From Enterococcus pallens ATCC BAA-351 (lineage in GTDB: Bacteria; Bacillota; Bacilli; Lactobacillales; Enterococcaceae): a DNA stretch of 64,000 nt. The notes beneath the pieces were generated by a model that saw nothing but the letters and a program-made list of their open reading frames with translations, did no database searches and was not told where the DNA came from. Of the stretch, positions 43,810-53,125 are shown in pieces. The DNA lies in NCBI RefSeq assembly GCF_000407485.1, contig NZ_ASWD01000003.1, positions 806,001 to 870,000 of the forward strand, given 5' to 3'. The position numbers and the translations under genes are program-made. Positions within the stretch are counted from its first letter, which is position 1. Each line of letters opens with the position of its first letter.

Positions 43810-45081
43810 CTATCCCTCCAGCTGTTCAAAAGCTTGCTGCAGGTCTGCTAAAATATCAGCTACATTTTCAATTCCACAAGATAAACGTACCAGCCCAGGT
43901 GAAATTCCTGCATTCATCAATTCATCTTCATTTAACTGACGATGAGTAGAGGTTGCTGGATGCAACGCACATGTCCGGATATCTGCCACATGAACTTCTA
44001 AAGAAACCATTTGTAAAGCATCTAACCATTTAGCTGCCGCTTCTTTTCCAGCTGCAATTTCAAAAGAAATCACGCCACATAAACCGTTTGGAACATATTT
44101 TTGTGCCAACTCATAGCTTTTATCTTGCTTCAAGCCTGGGTAAGTCACAGATTTAACCGCCGTTTGCTTTGTCAAAAACTCGGCAACAACTAATGCATTC
44201 TGATAGTGACGTTCCATTCTTACTGCCAAGGTTTCAATTCCTAAATTCAACAAGAAAGAGTTCTGAGGTGATGGTGTCGCACCAAGGTCACGCATTAACT
44301 GCACGCGTGCCTTAGTAATGTAAGCAGCTGCTCCAAAAGCTTCAGTGTAAACAATCCCATGGTAGGTTTCATCTGGTTCAGATAATTGCGGGAATTTACC
44401 GTTATTCCAGTTAAATTTACCGCCATCAATAATCACTCCGCCAGTCTGAACTGCATGACCATCCAAATATTTAGTTGTACTGTGAATGACAATATCCGCA
44501 CCAAATTCAATTGGACGGCAATAATAAGGTGTAGCAAAGGTATTATCGATTAGGAACGGCACATCTAAAGCTTGAGCCAATTGAGCAAATTTTTCAATAT
44601 CAAGGACATATAAGGCAGGATTTGCAATCGTTTCAGCAAAAACCGCTTTAGTATTTGGCTTAGCTGCCTGCTTCAACTCTTCCAAAGAGGCATTTTGATC
44701 GACAAAGGTTACCTCAATACCCATTTTACGTAAGGTATGAGCAAATAAGTTATAGGTTCCACCATAAACATAGGAAGAAGAAATAAAGTGATCCCCAGCC
44801 TCTAAAATATTCAAAATAGCATAAAAAGTTGCTGCCTGTCCGGAAGCTGTACATAACGCACCCACACCATTTTCCAATGCAGCCAGCTTTTCTTCAACTG
44901 CCCCAGTAGTGGGATTGGCTAAACGAGTATAAAAATAGCCGCTTTCTTCCAAATCAAATAGTTTTCCAATTTCTTCTGTTGAGTCGTAAGTATAAGTGGT
45001 ACTCTGTGTAATTGGTAATACCCGAGGCTCCCCATTTCCTGGTGTATACCCCGCATGCAGACATTTTGTTTCAAATTCCAT
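43810..45081 (-). CDS. metY: O-acetylhomoserine sulfhydrylase (MetY)
   Basis: A 423-residue PLP enzyme of the cystathionine gamma-synthase family, with the length and insertions of MetY. The PLP lysine is Lys204 in VIHSTTKYLDGH, with YTRLANPTTGAVEEKL and SGQAATFYAIL before it and the C-terminal LVRLSCGIEN. It makes homocysteine from O-acetylhomoserine and sulfide. The order metY-metA gives the complete direct-sulfhydrylation route from homoserine. It is separated from the T-box terminator by about 220 bases without a gene. Confidence 0.93.
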   Translation of the reverse strand: MEFETKCLHAGYTPGNGEPRVLPITQSTTYTYDSTEEIGKLFDLEESGYFYTRLANPTTGAVEEKLAALENGVGALCTASGQAATFYAILNILEAGDHFISSSYVYGGTYNLFAHTLRKMGIEVTFVDQNASLEELKQAAKPNTKAVFAETIANPALYVLDIEKFAQLAQALDVPFLIDNTFATPYYCRPIEFGADIVIHSTTKYLDGHAVQTGGVIIDGGKFNWNNGKFPQLSEPDETYHGIVYTEAFGAAAYITKARVQLMRDLGATPSPQNSFLLNLGIETLAVRMERHYQNALVVAEFLTKQTAVKSVTYPGLKQDKSYELAQKYVPNGLCGVISFEIAAGKEAAAKWLDALQMVSLEVHVADIRTCALHPATSTHRQLNEDELMNAGISPGLVRLSCGIENVADILADLQQAFEQLEG

Positions 45082-45302
45082 ATTCTTTTCCTCCTTTAAT
45101 TTTTAGGTTTATACTAAATACAATATAGAAAATTTTTACTTTTAAAACTGGCAGCTAACTGGTCGTTAGGTTCTCATCTTTCAAAAATAGAAAAATGAAT
45201 TCTATCGTCATAGGCATACCGTACTAAATATTTCTATTGCTATACCTTTTTTAAGATAGCAATCTCTTACTGCTTAAGTCATACTATGAAAAGTGCGACT
45301 GG

Positions 45303-45530
45303 CAAAAAAACTTCCGTCCTCCTGCTATAGGAAAGGACGGAAGTTTTCCGTGGTACCACCTTTATTCATTGATCAATCATCAATCTTATTCAACAGATAA
45401 ACTGTTGCAAGCTGTAACGGGCTAACCCGAAAATGACTACTCCGTTCATCATTCTATGCTCCAAGACCATCTTCTAAAAGATAAGGAATGCTTCTTCTCA
45501 GCTACCGAAGCTCTCTGGAAACCCTTATTT
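45303..45530 (-). promoter_or_regulatory. Methionine-type T-box leader of metY-metA
   Basis: On the minus strand the T-box AAGGTGGTACCACGG lies at 45348-45362. A strong terminator AACTTCCGTCC/GGACGGAAGTT with TTTTTTT follows at 45303-45344. Stem I starts near CCAGAGAGCTTCGG and carries AGAATGATGAACGGAGTAG, where ATG is the likely specifier. That gives methionine control, which fits metY-metA. The rest of the 45082-45564 gap, between the terminator and metY, is AT-rich with one inverted repeat (ATTGCTAT/ATAGCAAT, 45236-45263). Confidence 0.9.
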
Positions 45531-45564
45531 TTTATACTCTTCTTTTCATCGCGTAACTATTCAC

Positions 45565-46428
45565 TTAATAAACTTGTAAGCCTTCTTGATCCACAGCTAA
45601 AATTTCTACTCGAGCAGTAGTATCCAAATCCTTTAGCCGTTCAGCAACCTGTTGAGACTTGTCTGGTGCTAACAAAGTAAGTACAGTAGGACCTGCTCCA
45701 CTAAGATAGCTGCCATATCCGCCTAGCTCTTGAGTAATAGCCCGGATTTCAGTCAAATGAGGCACTAAATGCTTCCGGTGTATCTCATGGAATAAATCCT
45801 TTTCCATCATTTTACCTGCCAAAGGAAGATTGCCATTTAAGACTGCGGCAATCATCACGTTCGCAATTGAACTAGCCTTCACCGCTTCTTGATAAGAAAA
45901 CTCATCTGGCAAAACACTGCGGCTGGCAGAAGTCAGCAATTCTTTATCTGGGATAAAAGCCACTACATCACATTCAGGGAAATGATGTTTCACGTATTCT
46001 ACCTGTCCATCCGCATAACTTGCTACAACAAAACTACCGCATATAGCTGGTGCTACATTATCAGGGTGTCCTTCGATTTCAGTGGCAATCTCTAATTTTT
46101 CTCGAACAGAAAGGTTTAGATTGCCTAAACGGTTTGCCAGTTCAATTCCAGCTACAATGACTGAAGAACTGCTGCCTAACCCTCTAGCCACTGGAATATC
46201 GGTTGACATTTTTATGCTATGAGGCGTCAATTCAGGTGCTATTTTCAGCGCTGTTTGAATCAATAAATTTTTCTCATCACGGGGAATAGCGTTAGATAAA
46301 TCATGCTCTACTACCCACTTTTGCGTCACTGAACCGATTTCGATCACTAAATACTGCGAAAGCGCGATCCCACAAGAGTCAAAGCCTGGACCTAGGTTGG
46401 CACTTGTGGCTGGAACGCGGATTTTCAT
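45565..46428 (-). CDS. thrB: Homoserine kinase
   Basis: A 287-residue GHMP kinase with [14 protein letters not shown], the ATP loop [14 protein letters not shown] and late [12 protein letters not shown]. It phosphorylates homoserine for threonine synthesis. It overlaps the thrC stop by four bases. The methionine T-box begins right after its stop codon, so the threonine branch is upstream of, and not under, that T-box. Confidence 0.96.
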   Translation of the reverse strand: MKIRVPATSANLGPGFDSCGIALSQYLVIEIGSVTQKWVVEHDLSNAIPRDEKNLLIQTALKIAPELTPHSIKMSTDIPVARGLGSSSSVIVAGIELANRLGNLNLSVREKLEIATEIEGHPDNVAPAICGSFVVASYADGQVEYVKHHFPECDVVAFIPDKELLTSASRSVLPDEFSYQEAVKASSIANVMIAAVLNGNLPLAGKMMEKDLFHEIHRKHLVPHLTEIRAITQELGGYGSYLSGAGPTVLTLLAPDKSQQVAERLKDLDTTARVEILAVDQEGLQVY

Positions 46429-47483
46429 AGTTTCGCCACTCCTTCTTTCAAGTGTTGACGCATATCTTCCAAGTCACTCATTTTGCTGATTTTAACATCG
46501 GTTGCATTAATTGCTGTATCCGGATCTTTCAATCCATTTCCAGTGAAGACTGTTACTACAGTTTCACCTTGTTTGATTTTTCCACTCTTCACATGCTGAA
46601 TCACTCCAGCTAATGATGCAGCTGAACCTGGTTCAACAAAGACACCGTCTTGAGCAGCAACTTTACGATAAGCATTTAAGATTTCTTCATCGGTTACTGC
46701 ATCAATGTGTCCCCCCGATTCATCTCTAGCTGCTTCTGCTAATTTCCAGCTAGCAGGATTCCCAATACGAATCGCTGTCGCTACAGTTTCCGGCTGTTCG
46801 ATCACTTCTCCCCGAACAATTGCCGCTGCTCCTTCTGCTTCAAAACCGTGCATACGAGGTAAGGCTGTACCCTTAACCTCATGCCATTCTTTAAATCCTT
46901 TCCAGTAAGCCGAAATATTTCCAGCATTACCGACAGGGATAGCTAAAACATCAGGTGCTTTTTCTAATTGCTCGCAAATTTCAAATGCAGCCGTTTTTTG
47001 GCCTTCTAAACGATAAGGATTCACTGAGTTCACCAAAGCAACAGCTTCGGTTTCAGCGATGTCCCGCACCGCTTTTAATGCTTCATCAAAGTTACCAGGA
47101 ATTGAAATGATGTCTGCACCATATATAATGGCTTGAGCTAGTTTACCCATGGCAATTTTTCCATCAGGAATCACTACATATGCCTTAATCCCTGCACGAG
47201 TCGCATAAGCAGCCGCTGCTGCACTAGTATTACCGGTTGAAGCACAGATAATCGCCTTCGCTCCGTCTTCTACAGCTTTCGCTACAGCCATTACCATTCC
47301 GCGGTCTTTAAATGATCCAGTTGGGTTCAAGCCTTCATATTTACCATACAAGGTAATTCCTAATTCTTTTGACAAATTATGCAGTGGAATCAATGGTGTG
47401 TTTCCTTCTGCTAGTGACAGCATTGGTGTTTTGTCAGTGATTGGCAAATATTCTTGGTACTGCTTTAATAATCCTTCGTACAT
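46425..47483 (-). CDS. thrC: Threonine synthase
   Basis: A 352-residue fold type II PLP enzyme. The PLP lysine is in [15 protein letters not shown], the phosphate loop is [14 protein letters not shown] and a glycine-rich [14 protein letters not shown] lies between. It converts phosphohomoserine to threonine. It lies five bases after hom and overlaps thrB. Confidence 0.96.
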   Translation of the reverse strand: MYEGLLKQYQEYLPITDKTPMLSLAEGNTPLIPLHNLSKELGITLYGKYEGLNPTGSFKDRGMVMAVAKAVEDGAKAIICASTGNTSAAAAAYATRAGIKAYVVIPDGKIAMGKLAQAIIYGADIISIPGNFDEALKAVRDIAETEAVALVNSVNPYRLEGQKTAAFEICEQLEKAPDVLAIPVGNAGNISAYWKGFKEWHEVKGTALPRMHGFEAEGAAAIVRGEVIEQPETVATAIRIGNPASWKLAEAARDESGGHIDAVTDEEILNAYRKVAAQDGVFVEPGSAASLAGVIQHVKSGKIKQGETVVTVFTGNGLKDPDTAINATDVKISKMSDLEDMRQHLKEGVAKL

Positions 47484-47488
47484 GTTGG

Positions 47489-48781
47489 CTATTCCCCCAT
47501 TACTTTCATTGTTGATAGTAGTTCAAAATTCGTTTTTTCAGCAATATCTTTTTGAATTTGGCTCATGGTTGTTTCAGACATTTTATGCGTAATTACCACA
47601 ACTCGAGCATGATTTTCTACTTGTGCTTTCTCTTGAACTACTTGCTCAAGTCCGGCACCAGCTTTCGCCATAATTTCTGCTAATTGTAAAAATTGACCAG
47701 TTTCGTCTGGCATTTTTAATGATAAGAAATATTTGCTGACAATTTCTTCTGGCGGTGTTAACTTAGTCGGTTGAGTATATTCGCTAAAACGGTGACCAAT
47801 TGTTCCTAGTTGAATCTTATTAACAATCGTCATCAAGTCTGCCACGATACTAGTTGCCGTTGGTCGTGATCCAGCACCTGGTCCGTAATACATTGATTCA
47901 CCAATCCCTGAACTCTTCACAAATACTGCGTTGAATTCGTTATGAATTGAAGCCAGTGGATGATCACTTGGTACTAATACTGGGCCTACTTCTGCAGCGA
48001 TACTATCGCCCTGTTTAACCGTAGATCCGATTAATTTAACAGTATAGCCTAATTGATCAGCAACCGTAACATCGTTGCCAGATAAGCCGCGAATTCCTTT
48101 TACTTTTACCTGATCCATGTTAATGGTCATCCCAAAAGCAAATTTACTTAAAATGACCATTTTATAAGCGGCATCAATACCATCCACATCATTGGTAGGA
48201 TCGCTTTCAGCAAAGCCTAATTCTTGTGCCTGTTTTAAGGCTGTATCATAATCCAGCTGCTCAGTAACCATCTTAGTCAACATGTAATTAGTCGTTCCGT
48301 TAACAATTCCTAATACTTCCTGAATATCATCAGCAGCTAAACTATTAGCAATAGTGCGCAAGATTGGGATTCCCCCCGCTACACTTGCTTCATAGTATAA
48401 GTTTCGTTTTTGTTCATGAGCCAGTGAAGCTAGCTCACTGCCATGCTGCGCTAATAAATCTTTGTTTGCAGTAACGACATGCTTGCCAGCTTTTAAAGCT
48501 TCAGCAATGAAAGTTTTAGCTGGTTCGATTCGTCCCATTACCTCTACCACAATATCAATCTCTGGATCTTCAATAATATCGGTTAACTCATGTACTAATT
48601 GAAGATTGTATTTTTTCGCCATTTCATCTTTGTCCTCGGTTGGGCGAATCAACGCTTTTGTTACGGTTAAAGGACAACCAATACTCTTTTCGATTTTTTC
48701 CTGATGATCTGCTAGAATCTCTAGCACGCCAGTTCCTACAACACCTAAACCTAATAGACCTACTTTAACTGGTTTTTCCAT
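47489..48781 (-). CDS. hom: Homoserine dehydrogenase
   Basis: A 430-residue enzyme. The NAD(P) Rossmann fold starts [17 protein letters not shown]. The catalytic domain contains [14 protein letters not shown] and the signature [16 protein letters not shown], with [15 protein letters not shown] before it. A C-terminal ACT domain (about 350-430) probably gives threonine feedback. It reduces aspartate semialdehyde to homoserine, the branch point for threonine (thrBC) and methionine (metAY), both encoded downstream. Confidence 0.96.
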   Translation of the reverse strand: MEKPVKVGLLGLGVVGTGVLEILADHQEKIEKSIGCPLTVTKALIRPTEDKDEMAKKYNLQLVHELTDIIEDPEIDIVVEVMGRIEPAKTFIAEALKAGKHVVTANKDLLAQHGSELASLAHEQKRNLYYEASVAGGIPILRTIANSLAADDIQEVLGIVNGTTNYMLTKMVTEQLDYDTALKQAQELGFAESDPTNDVDGIDAAYKMVILSKFAFGMTINMDQVKVKGIRGLSGNDVTVADQLGYTVKLIGSTVKQGDSIAAEVGPVLVPSDHPLASIHNEFNAVFVKSSGIGESMYYGPGAGSRPTATSIVADLMTIVNKIQLGTIGHRFSEYTQPTKLTPPEEIVSKYFLSLKMPDETGQFLQLAEIMAKAGAGLEQVVQEKAQVENHARVVVITHKMSETTMSQIQKDIAEKTNFELLSTMKVMGE

Positions 48782-48847
48782 AATTCGCCTCCAAATGATT
48801 GCACAAAGATTAAACGTGTTTCATCATATTTTAATATAGTTTGTGTC

Positions 48848-48860
48848 TTAGTATAACTAA
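48848..48860. promoter_or_regulatory. Inverted repeat at the hom promoter
   Basis: TTAGT-ATA-ACTAA is a perfect 5-3-5 inverted repeat. It overlaps a TTAGTT -35 candidate that is 16 bases from TATATT on the minus strand. It may be an operator; no known box is matched with confidence. Confidence 0.35.
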
Positions 48861-48866
48861 AATACC

Positions 48867-48912
48867 AAAAAAAAACTAGTGATTTTCCAATAAAAGTGGA
48901 AAATCACTAGTT
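48867..48912 (-). terminator. Terminator after the ArsR-type gene
   Basis: Perfect 15-base arms, AACTAGTGATTTTCC and GGAAAATCACTAGTT, then nine Ts on the minus strand. Confidence 0.92.
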
Positions 48913-48915
48913 GTC

Positions 48916-49206
48916 TTAATGGTGAGACACGTGACGGAAGGTTTGATCCAAAATATCCAAGACATGATGGTCATCTAAACTATACAGCATTGCCTTGCCG
49001 TCTCGTCTTGCTTTGACTAAACGATTATCCCGCAACAACTTCAATTGATGGGAAACCGCTGACTGCTCCATCGCTAAATTTTCACTGATGGAAGAAACAT
49101 TGCGCTCACCTTGTTTCAAATACAATAAAATTCTTAAACGAGTGGGGTCGCTCAATACTTTGAACAATTGACTAACGGCTTGAATTTCTGTTTCCCGTGT
49201 ACTCAT
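48916..49206 (-). CDS. ArsR/SmtB-family metal sensor, CzrA-like
   Basis: A 96-residue winged-helix repressor with VLSDPTRLRILLYL and AVSHQLKLLRDNRLV. The C-terminal alpha-5 site is complete: Asp79, His81, His92 and His95 line up with the Asp84/His86/His97/His100 zinc ligands of Staphylococcus CzrA. It should therefore lose DNA affinity on binding Zn or Co. No efflux gene is adjacent; it follows phosphoglucomutase by 14 bases, so its targets are probably elsewhere. Confidence 0.88.
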   Translation of the reverse strand: MSTRETEIQAVSQLFKVLSDPTRLRILLYLKQGERNVSSISENLAMEQSAVSHQLKLLRDNRLVKARRDGKAMLYSLDDHHVLDILDQTFRHVSHH

Positions 49207-49220
49207 TCTAAGCCACTCTC

Positions 49221-50936
49221 CTACTCTGTGATTTTACGAATTGCTGCTTCATAGGTTGCTAATTTATTTTCTGCATCTTCCTCTGAAGAACCTTTTACTC
49301 CAATATAAAATTTAATTTTTGGTTCTGTACCAGAAGGTCGAATAGCTAACCAAGTAGCATCTTCTAAAGTATATTTTAACACATTAGAAGATGGCATATC
49401 GATTGGTGTACTTGCCCCATTACTATCGGTTGCCTTTTGCGTTAAATAATCTTCAGTTAACGAAACTGGAACACCAGCAAACTCGGTTGGCGCTTGAGCC
49501 CGTAAGCCTTCCAAAATTTCTTTGATTTTAGCAGCACCTTCAGCACCGCTTAATGTTACAGAAATGGTTTTTTCAGCAAAGTAGCCGTATTCTTCAAAGA
49601 TTTCTTGCAATCCATCATAAAGTGTTTTGTCTTGTTTCTTATAATAAGCAGCAACTTCTGCTAATAAAAGCAATGCTTGGATAGCATCCTTGTCACGGAC
49701 AAATGGTTTGATCAAGTAACCGTAGCTTTCTTCAAAACCAAACATGAAAGTATGAGAACCATCTTTTTCGTATTGTTGGATCTTCTCAGCAATAAATTTG
49801 AAGCCCGTTAAAACATCAATCATTTCAGTATTATATGCTTTAGCAATTGCGGTTGGCAACTCGCTTGAAACGATAGATTTCAGTACTGCCGCATTTTCTG
49901 GTAAATCGCCCGCTTGTTTGTGCGCTTCTAAAATGTAACGTATCAAAATCGCTCCGATTTGATTACCAGTTAGTACTTGATATTCACCACTTGGCAAACG
50001 AACAGCTGCTCCTAAGCGGTCAGCATCCGGATCAGTAGCAATTAATAAATCTGCGCCTTCTTTTTCCCCTAACTTAATCGCATACTCAAACGCTGAATGC
50101 TCTTCAGGATTTGGCGACTTCACAGTAGAAAAATCGGGATCTGCTACTGCCTGTTCTGGCACCAGCATGTACTCCTCAAAACCGGCTTGCTTCAGAGCCT
50201 TTTCTCCAAGCATTGTTCCAGTACCATGCAACGGTGTGTAAACAAGTTTAAGGTTTTTACCCATCTCGTTAATCAATGCTTGATCGATAGTCACAGCTTT
50301 AATTTCTTCTAAGTAGGCAGCATCAACTTCTGCACCAATAATCGTAATTAATTTGCTGTTCTCATCTTGTAAAACTTCTACTTCTAAAGGATTTTCAACC
50401 GAACGGACAAATTTAGTCAACGCATCCGCATCTTCTGGCGGCATTTGACCTCCATCTTCACCATAAACTTTGTACCCATTATACTCAGCAGGATTGTGTG
50501 AAGCTGTAATCATAATGCCGGTAAAAGCATTCAAATGACGTACTGCAAAAGAAAGTTCTGGCGTTGGTCGCAGGCTTTCAAAAACATAAGAAGGAATATC
50601 ATGGGCAGCCAATGTTCGCGCAGCTTCCATAGCAAATTCAGGTGACATGTGACGAGAATCATAGGCAATTGCTACGCCACGCTTTTTGGTTTGTTCATCT
50701 TGTGTATCCATAAAACGTGCCAAACCTTCTGTCGCTTGACGAATCGTAAAGATATTCATACGATTGGTTCCTGGTCCTAAAATTCCGCGCATACCTGCTG
50801 TGCCGAATTCTAAAGATGTATAGAACGCATCTTGCTTCAATTCAGCATCCTTATCAAGCGCTTTTAATTCCTGTTGCATTTTTTCATCCAGTTTATCGGA
50901 ATTCATCCATTGTTCATACACTTGTTCCCAAGACAT
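49221..50936 (-). CDS. pgcA: Phosphoglucomutase/phosphomannomutase
   Basis: A 571-residue alpha-phosphohexomutase. The phosphoserine is in MITASHNPAEYNGYK, the metal-binding loop is ATDPDADRLG, the sugar loop is FGFEESYGYL, and the phosphate-binding loop is IRPSGTEPKIKFY. It interconverts glucose 6- and 1-phosphate, feeding the UDP-glucose path completed by galU at the right end of the window. The ATG at 50936 follows AGAGGTG; the ATG at 50954 is upstream of that site. Confidence 0.95.
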   Translation of the reverse strand: MSWEQVYEQWMNSDKLDEKMQQELKALDKDAELKQDAFYTSLEFGTAGMRGILGPGTNRMNIFTIRQATEGLARFMDTQDEQTKKRGVAIAYDSRHMSPEFAMEAARTLAAHDIPSYVFESLRPTPELSFAVRHLNAFTGIMITASHNPAEYNGYKVYGEDGGQMPPEDADALTKFVRSVENPLEVEVLQDENSKLITIIGAEVDAAYLEEIKAVTIDQALINEMGKNLKLVYTPLHGTGTMLGEKALKQAGFEEYMLVPEQAVADPDFSTVKSPNPEEHSAFEYAIKLGEKEGADLLIATDPDADRLGAAVRLPSGEYQVLTGNQIGAILIRYILEAHKQAGDLPENAAVLKSIVSSELPTAIAKAYNTEMIDVLTGFKFIAEKIQQYEKDGSHTFMFGFEESYGYLIKPFVRDKDAIQALLLLAEVAAYYKKQDKTLYDGLQEIFEEYGYFAEKTISVTLSGAEGAAKIKEILEGLRAQAPTEFAGVPVSLTEDYLTQKATDSNGASTPIDMPSSNVLKYTLEDATWLAIRPSGTEPKIKFYIGVKGSSEEDAENKLATYEAAIRKITE

Positions 50937-51017
50937 GAAGGACACCTCTTTCATTTTTCTTACCTTTCAAGTATACCATCCTTGTTATATTCAGCAAACA
51001 AAAACATTAAAAGGGAG

Positions 51018-51050
51018 CAAAAAAATAAGAGTGTCAAAAATGACACTCAT
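51018..51050 (-). terminator. Terminator after trxB
   Basis: Minus-strand GAGTGTCA and TGACACTC with loop TTTT, then a T-rich run. Confidence 0.85.
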
Positions 51051-51964
51051 TATTTATTGCTCTCGATATATTTATAAACTTGTTGACCTGCAATTCCGCC
51101 TTCACCAACTGCAGTTGTAATTTGACGCAAATCTTTTTCACGCGCATCACCAATTGCAAAAACGCCTGGAATGCTGGTTTTCATCTCATGATCTGTTTCA
51201 ATCCAGCCTGCTCCGTTAGTAATTCCGCTATTCTTAAATGGTTCAGTTAATGGCTCCAGCCCCACATAGATGAAAACACCGTCTGCTGGTTCTTCATGGA
51301 CTGCCTCAGTTTTAACATTACGGATTTTCGCACCTGTTACAACCATTTCATTACCAACAATTTCTTCTATTACACTATCCCAAATAAACGAAATTTTTTC
51401 ATTGGCAAATGCACGGTCTTGAATAATCTTTTGAGCTCTTAATTCATCCCGACGATGAACAATAACTACTTCAGAAGCAAAACGCGTTAAGTAAATTGCT
51501 TCTTCTACCGCTGAATCGCCGCCGCCAACAACTAGTAACCGTTTGTTGCGGAAAAAGGCTCCATCACAAACTGCGCAATAAGACACACCACGACCAGCGA
51601 ACGATTCCTCCCCAGCTACACCTAATTTACGATGGACACATCCAGTTGCAATAATCACTGTTTTTGCTTGATAACTTTGATCTTCAGTGATTACTTCTTT
51701 GTAATCTCCGTGATCCTTGATATCTTGGACAATACCATAAGCATTTTCAGTTCCAAATTTTTCTACATTTTCATACATTTTTTGTGCCAACTCAGGACCC
51801 ATAATTGAGTCAAATCCTGGATAGTTCTCTACTTCAGCTGTATTGTTCATCTGTCCACCAGGCGCACCGCGCTCGATCATTAATACAGACAAATTTGAAC
51901 GTGATGCATACAAAGCAGCCGTCATCCCTGCAGGACCGGCACCAATAATAATTACGTCGTACAT
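51050..51964 (-). CDS. trxB: Thioredoxin-disulfide reductase
   Basis: A 304-residue flavoprotein. The FAD motif is GAGPAGMTAALYASR, the redox-active pair is in SYCAVCDGAFF, the NADPH motif is VVGGGDSAVEEAIYL, and the C-terminal FAD loop is GVFAIGDAREKDLRQITTA. It reduces thioredoxin with NADPH in the cytoplasm. Length is a little short of the usual 310-320 but all motifs are present. It is a single gene. Confidence 0.97.
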   Translation of the reverse strand: MYDVIIIGAGPAGMTAALYASRSNLSVLMIERGAPGGQMNNTAEVENYPGFDSIMGPELAQKMYENVEKFGTENAYGIVQDIKDHGDYKEVITEDQSYQAKTVIIATGCVHRKLGVAGEESFAGRGVSYCAVCDGAFFRNKRLLVVGGGDSAVEEAIYLTRFASEVVIVHRRDELRAQKIIQDRAFANEKISFIWDSVIEEIVGNEMVVTGAKIRNVKTEAVHEEPADGVFIYVGLEPLTEPFKNSGITNGAGWIETDHEMKTSIPGVFAIGDAREKDLRQITTAVGEGGIAGQQVYKYIESNK

Positions 51965-52120
51965 TCGAATCCCCCCATTTGGCTTAACTTTACTGCTACA
52001 ATTGATTTCTGTCGAGTTATTTGCTTACAAAAGGTTTGTAAACATCCCTAGATTTTGTCATTGAAACGTTTTTGGCAAAGCCGAATTGTCGATTATTTTC
52101 AATTTAACTTCCTTCATTTC

Positions 52121-52157
52121 AAAAAAGAAGGGCAACCATCTATAAATGATTGTCCTT
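52121..52157 (-). terminator. Terminator after yneF
   Basis: Minus-strand AAGGACAATCAT pairs with ATGGTTGCCCTT, then CTTTTTT. Confidence 0.75.
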
Positions 52158-52165
52158 GCTTAAAA

Positions 52166-52384
52166 TTAATCCTGATTTTTCATTTGCTGCATCATTTGAC
52201 GAATTTTTTTCTCAGAAGGCTTTTGACCCATCGACATCATCATCTGACGCAACATATCCTCGTTAATTGGAGGGTTCTTTTTTAAATAATCTTTCATCCA
52301 GTTTCTAGCTAAGAAGAAACCACCTACAGCACCCAATATTGCGGCAATGACTGCAATCAACACAACAATTCCTGTTGATACCAT
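52166..52384 (-). CDS. yneF: YneF/UPF0154 family small membrane protein
   Basis: A 72-residue protein with one N-terminal membrane helix (about 4-27, GIVVLIAVIAAILGAVGGFF) and a basic, methionine-rich cytoplasmic tail (NPPINEDMLRQMMMSMGQKP), the YneF pattern. Its role is unknown. The ATG at 52384 is set by GAGGAGCGATAAA; an upstream in-frame ATG at 52408 precedes that site. Confidence 0.92.
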   Translation of the reverse strand: MVSTGIVVLIAVIAAILGAVGGFFLARNWMKDYLKKNPPINEDMLRQMMMSMGQKPSEKKIRQMMQQMKNQD

Positions 52385-52492
52385 TTTATCGCTCCTCTCT
52401 TTTGACATTCGCTACATATTTTACTAGAACTTCCCTCAAAAGAAAAGGTATTTTCCAAAACTTGGTAATCTCCTTAGAATATTCGAAAATCA

Positions 52493-53125
52493 CTACTCTT
52501 CAAAACCATTATTGGCCATAATCATTTGCTCAGCCAGTTCTAAATTTTTCTCTACTAAAGCTTGATACAGCTGATTATGAAGCCGAGTATTATCTTGATA
52601 GTTAGTAGCTTGCAACATCTGAGCGCTAAGATACAGCCGAATATCTTCTTCGATTTCCTGATACCATTTTACTAAAAATGGATTATTGGCTAGATCTATA
52701 ATTTTCTTGTGGAAAGCCATATCCTGGATTACGTATTTGGAAAATTGACCATCTTCTAATAGGTGATTTCGTTTAAACAATAATTCTTTTAATTTAAGCA
52801 TATCTTCTACATCAGATTCTTGTTGGATAATTAATCGAACAGCCTGAACCTCCAGCATTTGCCGCGCAACTAGCAATTCTGCTGTTGAGAAATCCTCTTT
52901 AAAACGGGTCGTTTTCAAATAAGTGCCTGAACCTTGACGAACATCCAAGACTTCTGAAAAAGACAATATTTTTACTGCTTCCCTTAAAGTGGAACGTCCT
53001 ACACCCAATTGCTTAGCCAGTTCTGCTTCAATAGGAAGTTTTTGTCCTGCTTCATAATTTTGTGCCTCAATATAAGCTAAAAGCTCAGTAATAGTCTGAT
53101 TAACCAGTCCTCTTTTATTTACCAT
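52493..53125 (-). CDS. GntR-family (FadR/FCD) transcriptional regulator
   Basis: A 210-residue regulator. An N-terminal GntR winged helix (about 5-70: EAGQKLPIEAELAKQLGVGR followed by STLREAVKIL) precedes a helical FCD ligand domain (about 80-200) with histidines in AFHKKIIDLANNPFL. It overlaps the upstream MFS gene by 11 bases and probably controls it; a matching inverted repeat sits at the shared promoter. The effector is unknown. Confidence 0.9.
   Translation of the reverse strand: MVNKRGLVNQTITELLAYIEAQNYEAGQKLPIEAELAKQLGVGRSTLREAVKILSFSEVLDVRQGSGTYLKTTRFKEDFSTAELLVARQMLEVQAVRLIIQQESDVEDMLKLKELLFKRNHLLEDGQFSKYVIQDMAFHKKIIDLANNPFLVKWYQEIEEDIRLYLSAQMLQATNYQDNTRLHNQLYQALVEKNLELAEQMIMANNGFEE

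Noticed and set aside
52058-52077. cre site TTGAAACGTTTTTGGCA between trxB and yneF
   Set aside because: One base is missing relative to the cre spacing, and it is not placed at a recognised promoter.
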